From Saccharomycopsis fibuligera x Saccharomycopsis cf. fibuligera (taxonomy: Eukaryota > Ascomycota > Saccharomycetes > Ascoideales > Saccharomycopsidaceae): DNA of 64,000 bases. Positions 10,839 to 19,701 of this stretch are shown here, one piece after another. The position numbers were made by a program, and so were the translations under genes. The notes beneath the pieces were generated by a model. That model ran no database searches and was not told where the DNA came from. It was given only the letters and a program-made list of their open reading frames with translations. How positions within the stretch are numbered: position 1 is the stretch's first letter; every line of letters starts with the position of its first letter. Location: positions 1,860,001 through 1,924,000 of the forward strand of contig CP012817.1 in assembly GCA_001936135.1 (NCBI GenBank), in the 5' to 3' direction.

Positions 10839-10880
10839 GCGATGAGCGATAAGCGATGGGCGATGGGCGACGGGCGATAG
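10825..10880. repeat. Heptanucleotide tandem array spanning the GPI19 stop codon
   Basis: Eight 7-bp units of the form GCGATRA or GCGAYGG are counted from 10825 to 10880. The GPI19 stop (TAA, 10836-10838) falls in the second unit. Confidence 0.85.
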
Positions 10881-11487
10881 GCTTGCCGTTGGAGCCCGGC
10901 CGAGATGTGCGCTGGCCAAGCAACCTGCAACAGAGAGCTGACGAGGAGGCGCGGTTTCTTTGGGCACAATGTTTCCCCAGAGCTCTTGGTGTCGCCGTCC
11001 ACTAACGTATCGTTGGCACGCATTGCTGGCGGCCTTGTGTCCCTTCCTTTGACAGTTGCATCTTTAGCTTGTGTAGCCATGAAAGCAAGTCATGCGTTTG
11101 TACATGTTCTTTTTACCAGTTCTCTTGCCTTCGGCGCCTCAGACAGCTAGCTGTACTGCAAAAGCCGGGGATGCTTCTCTATTGTGCGTAGTTTCCTATG
11201 GGTTGAGCCTCTCTACTGAACTCAGTGTTACTGTCTCCGTCTCTGCGCACCGTGTCTGACTGCCAAGGGAGCAAATCCAACACTCAACAAAACGGAAAAC
11301 GGTCTTTGCACAGAAAAATATAAAATCGGCAAAAAATTTTGCGTTGGGGACGGCGACAGCGGCCCAGATCGAACAGCTACACTGCTTGCAACTACCTGGA
11401 GCAGAATCGTCTAGAGCAGAATCGTCTAGAGCAGAATCGTCTGGAGCAGAATCACCGAGAACAGAATAGCAGCCAGTCCCTACAGCA
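10881..11487. other. Intergenic region upstream of the FSH-type hydrolase
   Basis: The stretch is GC-moderate and contains the 15-bp minisatellite at 11398-11450. Short ORFs on both strands look fortuitous. Confidence 0.5.
11398..11450. repeat. 15-bp minisatellite in the promoter or leader of the FSH gene
   Basis: About three and a half near-identical copies of AGAGCAGAATCGTCT end some 40 bp before the ATG at 11488; degenerate GAGCAGAAT/GAACAGAAT echoes continue to 11470. Confidence 0.75.
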
Positions 11488-12171
11488 ATGCCCAGGGCAA
11501 AAGTTCTAATGCTCCATGGGTTCGCCATGAACGCAGCCGTGTTCTCTGCTAAAACCAGCACGCTTCGCAAACAGCTCGAGCAAAACGACATCGAAGTGGT
11601 TTATCTCGATGGCCCACTAAGACTCAGACAGGAGGACGTCAGCAGCAACGCGCTAGATCCGAGCACGCCGAGCGTCAATGCGAACGACTTCAACTTGCGA
11701 GGCTGGTTCGTGACGGAGCCAGACGGCGTGAATTTCAACATTGAGCCTGCGCTCCAGGCAGTGAGAGATGTCATCAGGGAAAAGGGCCCCTTTGATGGCG
11801 TCGTGGGGTTTTCGCAAGGAGCAGCGCTTGCCCAGTTGATCACCAACAGCTTTCACGACCCCGCGGTGCTCAACAACCCGTGTCCGCTCAAGTTTGCTAT
11901 CTACGTCTCGGGGTTCATTGTCAAGTCCCACAAGATACGCGATAGGTACTTGGCGCACAAGATCAAGGTGCCCAACTTGAGTGTATGCGGCGAGTGGGAC
12001 ACCGTTGTTGCTAGCGAGAAGAGCAAGGCGTTTGTTGACCGCTACGTGGAGCCAGGATGCGGTGCTGTGCTCCAGCACGGAGGAGCGCACAGCGTGCCCA
12101 ACCAGCGGCCCATGGTGGCCAGGATGGTCGAGTGGGTGGTCGAGCAGCTCGGGCCACGGCCACATGTGTAG
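11488..12171 (+). CDS. FSH-family serine hydrolase
   Basis: This is an alpha/beta-hydrolase of the Fsh1/Fsh2/Fsh3 family, related to human OVCA2. The physiological substrate of these putative esterases is not settled. The product is 227 residues, the usual size. The first strand and oxyanion turn are KVLMLHGF (residues 5-12). The nucleophile elbow is GFSQGAA with Ser109. The acid is in GEWDTVV (Asp171) and the catalytic His is in GGAHSVP (His201). The full triad is therefore present. The protein resembles Fsh1/Fsh2 about as well as Fsh3, so no paralogue name is given. Confidence 0.9.
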   Translation: MPRAKVLMLHGFAMNAAVFSAKTSTLRKQLEQNDIEVVYLDGPLRLRQEDVSSNALDPSTPSVNANDFNLRGWFVTEPDGVNFNIEPALQAVRDVIREKGPFDGVVGFSQGAALAQLITNSFHDPAVLNNPCPLKFAIYVSGFIVKSHKIRDRYLAHKIKVPNLSVCGEWDTVVASEKSKAFVDRYVEPGCGAVLQHGGAHSVPNQRPMVARMVEWVVEQLGPRPHV

Positions 12172-12559
12172 GCTGTGTATAGAGTCCAATACAGAGTTGT
12201 CAGTTATTGGTGCTTGGTGCTTGGTGATTGTAGGAAACGCTGATCGTGATAAGAGCGGTGATAGTGCAGTGGACCTTTGCCAACATATAGGGATACGCCC
12301 AAACTATTTTTGCGATGTCCACTGGTTCCTGGAGGGACAATACTTATAGTACCCATCAAAATGTTTTAAACCTACGAGGCATTTTCTGGTTTTCCGCCAC
12401 TGGTGGATCCCAAAAACGTTAAGCTACCGACATACTAAGTTGTAGTATGTAATATTCTAGCATTTCAGTTTTAAAAAGATCGTGTATGATCTATGTCATT
12501 TTCATATATTTTGGTTCTGCTGCCGCCCTTTTGTTATCGAATAAATGGATGTATAGTGC
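12172..12559. other. 3' flank of the FSH-type hydrolase, no gene seen
   Basis: The stretch is AT-rich with a short repeat TTGGTGCTTGGTGCTTGG near 12205. Nothing else was recognised. Confidence 0.5.
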
Positions 12560-13480
12560 AGGTGTTGTGTATTGCATTAGGAGCTCATTCACTCTTTTTA
12601 TGTCGTATCTCTCCGTTTACCAAATATGGCCCTACATATCGTTTTCTACCTACACATACGAACTGGTTGAATGTATGTTCTGATTCTAACATCCCCGTTT
12701 CACTTTTTATAACATCGGTGTTAAGGTCAAAATCTTCTGCCTTTACACATAAACTGGCGGCACTGTATATACATTTTGCATTTGCTTTTGATCCTTTTCT
12801 CCATAACTCTTTCAGATGATATCCTGTCCAACTAAATGGGAAAGCTCCATTCTGAAGAGACGTTGCTCCCATTCCCCTATCTACATCTGCTTCTATATAT
12901 CGTTTAAATATTTCTTTTGTTTACTTTAAACATTTTACCATAGGGTCGAACATAAAAAGCCATAGCCGCAGGATATTACGATTTTACATGTAACCATAAC
13001 ACGTTATCGTGAACTCCGTTTACCTTTGTACATCAACCTCCTACCAATGCTTCTCTAGTGTTTAAGTGATCATTCCTTGTAGGATGTGGTAAATCTATAC
13101 CTGGCTGTAGAAATGATTTGAATATCCTAAATGATAGTCCTGCCAAAGTTTTGGTTTGATCGGCAATATTCATTTTGCGTATATCTAGTGTAGTTTCTCT
13201 AAACTTTAACCATACCCTAGCTAATACTGTTACATCATTTACACAATATTTTTTAGCCCGTTATATCAATTTCTTACTCTCACCATCTCCTGCATAATAA
13301 AAATGCATAACTATCTTTCACTGTAAAGTTGATAGCGTTATGTTTAAATTCAAAACTAATAAATGCGTTATTCCTCATCAAGATTTTCTTCAAGCATGAA
13401 GGATCGTACATACTACTGATTATATAATGGAGGTCGCAGTTTCCTCCACTATGAGCTATTAACTCTGTACAAAGTCAGAA
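12560..13480 (-). pseudogene. Fossil of a linear-plasmid (pGKL-type) protein-primed DNA polymerase
   Basis: Minus-strand translations of this interval contain, in the right order, short stretches typical of family B DNA polymerases of yeast linear cytoplasmic plasmids and related virus-like elements. These are an Exo II-like segment (CDLHYIIS), an Exo III-like segment (KYCVNDVTVL) and a Pol A-like region ending in YPAAM. A C-terminal-like piece lies near 12600-12680. The copy covers only the middle and part of the C-terminal half, with no plasmid termini or other plasmid genes beside it. It is clearly broken, with roughly half a dozen or more interruptions, so it is old. It fits the known class of nuclear sequences of plasmid and viral origin in yeasts. 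Identification rests on motif order only. Confidence 0.7.
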
Positions 13481-13595
13481 CATTGCGCAATACATCCAGT
13501 TTCTTCGGTATCTCCATTCCCCAATTAATTGTAGACATCCTTACACCTCTCGCACGGCGCACCCGTACCTCGCACGGTATCACCACGCCGCCGGC

Positions 13596-13608
13596 TATAT
13601 ATATAAAA
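13596..13608 (+). promoter_or_regulatory. TATA box of LAP4
   Basis: TATATATATAAAA lies about 80 bp before the LAP4 ATG, preceded by a GC-rich CACGGCGCACCCG block and followed by a pyrimidine-rich leader. Confidence 0.65.
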
Positions 13609-13685
13609 GCAGCTGGTCCATCCTTCTTCTCTTCTACAGTCGCCGTCGTCAGCATCACCAAGCTAACCACAAGCCACCAACAGTC

Positions 13686-15437
13686 ATGTCTCAAGACTAC
13701 TCAGACATTATGCAAAAGTTCCAGGACCTCATGCAGTCCCTAGACATCAAGCCAGCCGCTGCTCCGGCCAAAGCCCAGGACATCGCGCCAAACTACAACT
13801 CCCACGGGGCCTCGTTGAGAAACAGGCAGTTCAAGAGAAAGCAATTGCCGGTCTTGAGCAGCAACGCCAACGGCAACGACCAGGGCTACGACTCGGACTA
13901 CAGTGTCGCCACACCATTGTCCAGCGAGCACGGCGACCACAATGACGACTATCTCCTTCCCTACAGAAAGTCACCGGTCGCCAGCGCCAACGGAAACGCA
14001 AACGCAAACGCCAATGACTACTTTGCCCGCTACTCCCAGGAGTACATTGACTTCACGTACGAGAACCCAACCACCTACCACGTCGTCCACTATGTTTCCC
14101 AGTTGCTCGAGTCCTACGGCTTCAAGTACTTGTCTGAGAAGTCCAACTGGGGCGGCTCGGGCGCGCTAAAGTCCGGTCTCTACTACACCACCCGGAACGG
14201 CACCTCCCTCTGTGCCTTTGCCATTGGCGACTCTTGGAGACCAGAGCTCGGGGTCGGCTTGGTGGGCGCCCACATTGACGCGTTGGCCGCCAAGCTCAAG
14301 CCGAGCTCGTTGAAGAAAGACGTGGACGGCTTCCAGTTGCTCGGCGTCGCCCCCTACGCTGGCGCATTGAGCGAGTTGTGGTGGGATAGAGACTTGCATA
14401 TTGGCGGCAGGGTTCTTTACCGTGGAAAGGATGGCAGGGTTGCTAGCAAGTTGGTTAGATCAGAGGCCCCAATTGCCAGAATCCCGTCCTTGGCTCCCCA
14501 TTTTGGCAAGAACTTTGCGGACTACTTGAACAAGGAGACCCGAGCAGTCCCTGTCGTCTCGTTCACTTCTCCCGGCGAGCAGCCTGCTGCTGCTACAAAA
14601 GAGGAAGCCAAGTCTCCGTTGTTTGGCGTCCACTCCATCGAGTTGCTCAGATACGTGGCCGAGTTGGCTCAAGTCAGGGTCCAAGACCTCGTCCAGATGG
14701 ACCTCGATCTCTACGACGGCCAGAAGGGAACCATTGGCGGAATCAAGAAGGACTTTCTCTTTGCCCCGAGAATCGATGACAGAATCCTCGGTTTTGCCTC
14801 CATCTATGGTCTTCTTGAATCTTTGGAAAAGAACGGATTTCGCATTCCAAGCAACGCCTTCTCTGTGGTCTCGCTCTACGATAACGAGGAAATCGGCTCC
14901 TTGAGCAAGCAGGGTGCCCAAGGCGGTCTTTCCGAATCCGTCATTGAACGCGTCATCGACAGCTACCTCAAAATATCAGCAAGACAAGGTCTCTCTCTCG
15001 AATCGCTTTTCAAAATTGCCTACGCTAACACTTTGATTCTCTCTGCTGACGTCACGCATGCCTTCAATCCAAACTTTGGCGAGTTCTACCTCGACCAGCA
15101 CAAGCCGCTCTTCAACACTGGCCCTGCCATTGCTTTCGACGAGCGCGCCATGGCCACCGATGTTGTCGGCCGCAGTATTGTGGAGAGAGTCGCTAGCTTG
15201 AACGGTGACAAGTTGCAGAAGTTCCACATCAGAAACGACTCGAGGTCAGGCGGCACTATCGGCCCGTACATCTCGTCCAAGACCGGCGCAAGAACCGTCG
15301 ATTTGGGGATTGGCCAGTGGTCGATGCATAGCATCAGGGCCACCGTTGGCCTGAAGGATGTCGGATTGGGGGTCAAATTTTTCAGCGGGTTTTTCAAGTA
15401 CTGGAGAGAAGTTGCTGATGAGTTCGGCGACTTGTGA
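13686..15437 (+). CDS. LAP4: Vacuolar aminopeptidase I (M18 family)
   Basis: Ape1 is a dodecameric zinc leucine aminopeptidase carried to the vacuole by the Cvt pathway and by autophagy. The 583-residue product has an amphipathic N-terminal helix (about residues 4-20) of the propeptide type used by the Atg19 receptor. A variable linker with an Asn/Ala repeat at 101-110 follows. The M18 catalytic core has metal ligands in GAHIDALAAKLKP (His196, Asp198), the DDRI segment (364-367), DNEEIGS (Glu401/402) and SADVTHAFNP (Asp455). The late His is in QWSMHSIR. It is longer than the 514-residue yeast enzyme, mostly in the propeptide and linker. Codon choice is strongly biased, suggesting high expression. 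Confidence 0.94.
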   Translation: MSQDYSDIMQKFQDLMQSLDIKPAAAPAKAQDIAPNYNSHGASLRNRQFKRKQLPVLSSNANGNDQGYDSDYSVATPLSSEHGDHNDDYLLPYRKSPVASANGNANANANDYFARYSQEYIDFTYENPTTYHVVHYVSQLLESYGFKYLSEKSNWGGSGALKSGLYYTTRNGTSLCAFAIGDSWRPELGVGLVGAHIDALAAKLKPSSLKKDVDGFQLLGVAPYAGALSELWWDRDLHIGGRVLYRGKDGRVASKLVRSEAPIARIPSLAPHFGKNFADYLNKETRAVPVVSFTSPGEQPAAATKEEAKSPLFGVHSIELLRYVAELAQVRVQDLVQMDLDLYDGQKGTIGGIKKDFLFAPRIDDRILGFASIYGLLESLEKNGFRIPSNAFSVVSLYDNEEIGSLSKQGAQGGLSESVIERVIDSYLKISARQGLSLESLFKIAYANTLILSADVTHAFNPNFGEFYLDQHKPLFNTGPAIAFDERAMATDVVGRSIVERVASLNGDKLQKFHIRNDSRSGGTIGPYISSKTGARTVDLGIGQWSMHSIRATVGLKDVGLGVKFFSGFFKYWREVADEFGDL

Positions 15438-16218
15438 AGCGTGCCAAGTGACGCAAGCTGTGCTAAGTTGCCAAAAATTTGCCTATGCGTGCTAAGCTGC
15501 TGAGCTGCACAAAAATTGTGCTATTGTTGGTGGCTATCGAACGAGCCTTCTTTACGTCTCTGTCTTTCTGTTTGTCTACTTGTTTGTTTATGGAATAAAA
15601 GTTTATGGAATAAAAATTTATGGAATAAAAGTTACTCGGTACTCGCTTTTTTTGGGTCTCGGTTATATTTTCAGACAGTGTGTAGAGCTAGCCTGGTGGC
15701 ACTGGCTGGATTCTCAGCGGCAAACTAGGGGCTGTCTCAGCATGTCCGAGATATATCAAATAACATCATGAATACCATTTATCAGGCAAAAAGTCTCTTT
15801 CTGGTAAACTAGTTCCGGAAGAACAATCCAGACGGTTATATTTAATTGGAAAAACAGGAAACTGATACCCTCAGGTATTAGTAGTGGATCTTTCAACTAT
15901 ATACTCTGACAGTTTAATTAGGATATGACATTTTGTGCTTGTTTTATTTTACGCATAAGGACGATTTATTAACTATAATAGAAAGTACGGCATTATAAAC
16001 TTACCTATATTAGCATATACAGTATAGCTCAATTGTTATCATGTATGGGAAGTCTATATAAGTAAAAATCTTGTTAGCGTTGTCAATTTAGCAATTTTGT
16101 CGGAGTTGAGATAGATCTGGAGGAGATCACGGTTTTTATGGCCTTAGTTTTTGTTTTGGCCTGTTTTGTTGGGGACAACTTGTTTCCGCAGATCTATGTT
16201 CGTTTTTATGTTCGTTAA
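15438..16218. other. 3' flank of LAP4, no gene seen
   Basis: The only structure is a tandem repeat of TTTATGGAATAAAA (about three copies, 15587-15631) that follows the gene and may carry poly(A) signals. The rest is AT-rich. Confidence 0.5.
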
Positions 16219-16803
16219 TTACAGAATGCTGGTATCTCAGGGTTCGTAGTTTTGGATGTAAAAGCCTTGTATTTCTAATATAACTAAATGATAATAAATA
16301 TATAATAATATTGGGTTGGACCGTATATAAATACTAATCAGACTAAATGCAAAACATGTTAGAGATTCACGATTAATAGGCCTAAATACGCTAATCCTGT
16401 TTCATTGTAACATGTCCAAGAAATTATTGACGAACATTGAGTTCTAAACCAACAAACCCGAATACAGTTAAACAATATTTATTCCGTAATATATTGAGGA
16501 ATATTGAGTTCTAAAAATATAACCATCAGTGGATACCCAGAAGATAATATGACGTAATGAACATATTTTATAACTAATTATAGATTTTCACCTGGTACTG
16601 TTTATAGATCAATACCAATATGTATTATTCAGTCTGATCAATATTTATACATGGTCCAACCCAATATTTTTATATATTTATTATTAGTTAGTTATAGTTT
16701 GGAAATACAAGGCTTTTACCTCTAAAAACATGAACCCTGAGATGTCAGTATTCCGTAAGTTTGTTTCATCTAGGTTTGTTAGTCTAGAACTCAATGTTCG
16801 TCA
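16219..16803 (+). mobile_element. Solo LTR (family 1, plus), interrupted by a minus-strand copy
   Basis: The left part (16219-16427) and the right end (16759-16803, closing with CTCAATGTTCGTCA) match the 270-bp family 1 LTR seen at 18769 and 54387. Between them lies a family 1 LTR in the opposite orientation. No target duplication is recognisable, so rearrangement after insertion is likely. It is an old fossil. Confidence 0.75.
16428..16758 (-). mobile_element. Solo LTR (family 1, minus), nested
   Basis: The copy begins TGACGAACATTGAG and ends GTATTCCGTAA on the plus strand, the reverse of the family 1 LTR. It is longer than 270 bp because of internal differences. It is degenerate. Confidence 0.75.
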
Positions 16804-16927
16804 TTTCTATTAGTAGAAATTTGAACAGATAAAAGTGTTATAAGCCATGGCCATTGTTGGGCAACTGTAAGTCCGATAACTTATTGTATATTTGGTTTAA
16901 TACTATTTTTTGGTTAAAAAAATATAT

Positions 16928-16999
16928 TCCGATATAGTGTAACGGCTAGCACGGTTCGCTTTCACCGAGCAAACCCGGGTTCGACTCCCGGTATCGGAA
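16928..16999 (+). tRNA. tRNA-Glu (anticodon TTC)
   Basis: The 72-nt gene has the acceptor pair TCCGATA/TATCGGA, D-arm AGTGTAACGGCTAGCAC, anticodon loop CTTTCAC with TTC, and B box GGTTCGACTCC. It closely follows yeast tRNA-Glu(UUC). T runs downstream (about 17038-17047) would terminate Pol III. An identical copy lies on the other strand at 53935-54006. Confidence 0.97.
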
Positions 17000-17639
17000 C
17001 TAGCAGACAAATTTAGTTTGTCTGTCTTTAATTTTTGTTTTTTTTGTTCCTCTCTTTTTGTATCCAATATTGATATCTGTCTAGTTCAATTTGTTAACTA
17101 CAGCTAATCGAAGCCTTTAACAAAAACATCAATCAGCAAGCAAGACCTATAAGGCAGTAAGATAACAATCGAGCAAATTTCTAATGTTGCAGTTCTTATC
17201 AAAGTTCCACCTTTTCATAAGAATGCAGACTATCTCAACCACTGTGTGTTCGGGGTGCAAACGTTTCCAATCCTTCTGAAAGGAAATTGTGTCTGACATT
17301 CTTTAACGTAGAGTTTGTTCATCCAGTATAAAAACATTGCCTTAATTTCCAAAATAGACTGTATTCTATTCTATCTCCATTGAGTTAATAAAAATGGTGG
17401 AAATCTAGCTTACGGTTTGAATTAGATTTACAATTGTATGTACAAAATGTTATGTCGGTCACATTACAAGTCTAATTTCATTACAACCAAAAATTATGTT
17501 TTCTAAATTTTTTACCGATTTTTTCTTCTATCCTTCGCTATTACTAATCTGGGTAATTATTTAATAATGTCTCACACTGTTAATGACATAAGCCAAGAAT
17601 TTTGACAAACCAAAGTTCATGGTTGTCGATTGAAATTAC
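17000..17639. other. AT-rich stretch after tRNA-Glu
   Basis: Apart from the Pol III terminator I see no gene and no LTR similarity here. Confidence 0.45.
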
Positions 17640-17735
17640 GCTACATTTTTAGTATAACAAAATGGTAATACATACATAACAATACTGGGTTGATCCGTAT
17701 GTAAATAATATTCAGACTAGTTATGTACTGAGAGA
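17640..17735 (+). mobile_element. LTR fragment (family 1, middle part)
   Basis: The segment around CTGGGTTGATCCGTATGTAAATAATATTCAG parallels the family 1 core GTTGGACC...TATAAATACTAATCAGACT. Only the TATA-containing middle survives. Confidence 0.5.
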
Positions 17736-17991
17736 TATGGTCCAGCTAATTAACCAATTAAATAGATAAAAATGCTTGTATTCAAATATAACTATCTCTG
17801 GTTTAAAAAAATATGTTGTTGATCTCTTTACATAATAAGGTTAAGCCGGAGGCAAAGTTAAATTAGTTATAATTTGTATTATTAGCTGAGTGTTATGCAG
17901 TTTTTAAAATTGTTTAATTCTAAAAGTGAATTGCAGACCTATTAACGAAAACTCTCACTAAATCATTATTATTTCACGAAAGAACGAGTGA

Positions 17992-18175
17992 TGACGAACA
18001 TTGAGTTTTAAAAATAAAACCATCAGTAGATACACAGAAGATACCACAAGGTAAAGAATATATTTTGTAACTAACATGAAATTATAGACTTTCATCTACC
18101 ACTATTTATAGCTCAACGCTAATATGTCTTATTCAGTCAGATTATTATTTATATACGGTTCAACCCAACACTAAT
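17992..18175 (-). mobile_element. Truncated LTR (family 1, minus)
   Basis: The fragment starts with TGACGAACATTGAGTT and runs to GGTTCAACCCAACA, so about two thirds of the LTR remains. It resembles the internal variant of the copy at 16428 (shared ACCATCAGTRGATAC). Confidence 0.7.
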
Positions 18176-18596
18176 AAACCAGTTGAATGTTTCAGTCAAA
18201 AGTTCTCAGAGACAAAAGGCATACAATAGCGGGTAGAGTGGATATTATACAAAACATGTAACAAATCAGTTCTGGATAACTATTTGATAAAGTTAACTCT
18301 TAGACTGGTAGCTCTTAGCTACAGGTAGCCCCTAGTTACAGATGGCCCCTGGTTACGAACCTCCTAACAATAACTAAATAAGAAGCTAGGTTCGCCATTA
18401 TAACTATTATGTATTCTATATAGAATAACAGTAAGCGAAGTTATCTTCCTTTCATTACAATATATTTATCTCCTTTATTTTTTCTAGAGCATTATCTCTC
18501 TTCCTAGTCGATCCTAGAACCAACTATGAATTTAGAAACCTTTTCACGTCTTAATTCAGACCCTACGACCCCATCTCTTACAAAACTGTTGCGAAC

Positions 18597-19113
18597 ATTT
18601 TCCTTCATTGTGTTCGCATTCCTGATCAGTTTGTGTTCACAAACGTCAGAAGGATCCTTCAAGTTGTCGAAAATCTTGTATAAAGGTCGGTGAAGTGTTC
18701 CTTTGAGCTTGTGTATATAGCGATGGGCGGAATAAAGGAGAAGCCGACATACCCATCGATAACGATAATTCCGGAATACTGACATCTCAGGGTTCATGTT
18801 TTTAGAGATAAAAGCCTTATATTTTCAAATATAACTAACTAATAATAAATATATAAAAATATTGGGTTGGACCATGTATAAATACTAATCAGACTGAATG
18901 TGAAACATATTAGAGATTTACGATTAATAGGCCTAAATACGCTAATTCTGTTTTATAACAAAATGTCCAAGGAATTATTTGTACCATATGTTAGTTTGTT
19001 TCATCCAGGTTTGTTGGTCTAGAACTCAATGTTCGTCAGATAATAACCATAACAAACGTGTTTAAAATACTTAGTAGAGAACTAACCCTTTTTTAAACAC
19101 AAAAAAAACAACA
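18597..19113 (+). mobile_element. Solo LTR (family 2, Ty3-like), split by a family 1 LTR
   Basis: Outer pieces 18597-18768 and 19044-19113 together make 242 bp, exactly the length of the intact family 2 LTR at 60694. Termini are TGTTG and CAACA. The element ends 4 bp before the tRNA-Gln gene. No clear outer target duplication remains. Confidence 0.8.
18769..19038 (+). mobile_element. Solo LTR (family 1), 270 bp, with 5-bp target duplication
   Basis: The element is flanked by GATAA on both sides (18764-18768 and 19039-19043). It contains ACTGACATCTCAGGG near the left end, a TATA-like TGTATAAATACT, and closes with CTCAATGTTCGTCA. It was inserted into an existing family 2 LTR and is therefore the younger of the two. 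Confidence 0.85.
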
Positions 19114-19117
19114 ATTC

Positions 19118-19205
19118 GGTTGTATAGTGTAGTGGTTATCACTTTCGGTTTTGATTTCAAACTGGAAACATCCGAACAACCCCGGTTCGAATCCGGGTAC
19201 GACCT
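19118..19205 (+). tRNA. tRNA-Gln (anticodon TTG) with a 16-nt intron
   Basis: The acceptor GGTTGTA pairs with TACGACC. The D-arm is TAGTGTAGTGGTTATCAC, the anticodon stem TTCGG/CCGAA, and the B box GGTTCGAATCC. The anticodon TTG is at 19151-19153. A 16-nt intron (19155-19170) sits one base 3' of the anticodon, the canonical tRNA intron position, and its TTCAAA can pair with the anticodon region. The mature length is 72 nt. A TTTTT terminator follows directly. Confidence 0.95.
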
Positions 19206-19701
19206 TTTTGACTTGAAGTCAAACTTAATTTTTATTTTTATCACCTTGCCTTGTGAAGGAACTTTCTTTCTCAACCTCATATTATGGCTTCCGTATCTAA
19301 ACATATAGATGTTGCACTTCGTCTTGGTAAGAAAGAGAATGGTTGCGCCACTGCTACATGATAGTTCACAGGCCAGTTATGCCTATTCACAAATAAAATG
19401 TCATCTTGAGACCGCCATAAACACCCCCAAACACCCCATGCGTTGCTCACCCCAAAACGGCAGAGAGATCGGATCATAGTCAAATTTAAACGAAAGCGAG
19501 ACGGTGTTCATGCTCAGATTAATACGCTATCGCAAATATCATCTCATTTTCGAGAAAAACTTGATAACAATAAAGTTGCTTTTTTTTGCTGTGTCTCAAC
19601 TGAGGTTTTTTGTTTTCAAATTTTCATACTTCTCAATTATCAATTGAGCTAACTTCTTGCACAAAAAGCATTGTGTAGCCTCAACACCCACTTTGCCAAA
19701 A
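19206..19701. other. Upstream region of the acyl-CoA-synthetase-like gene
   Basis: The stretch is AT-rich with no gene and no LTR similarity detected. The frame before 19702 is open but has no ATG. Confidence 0.45.
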
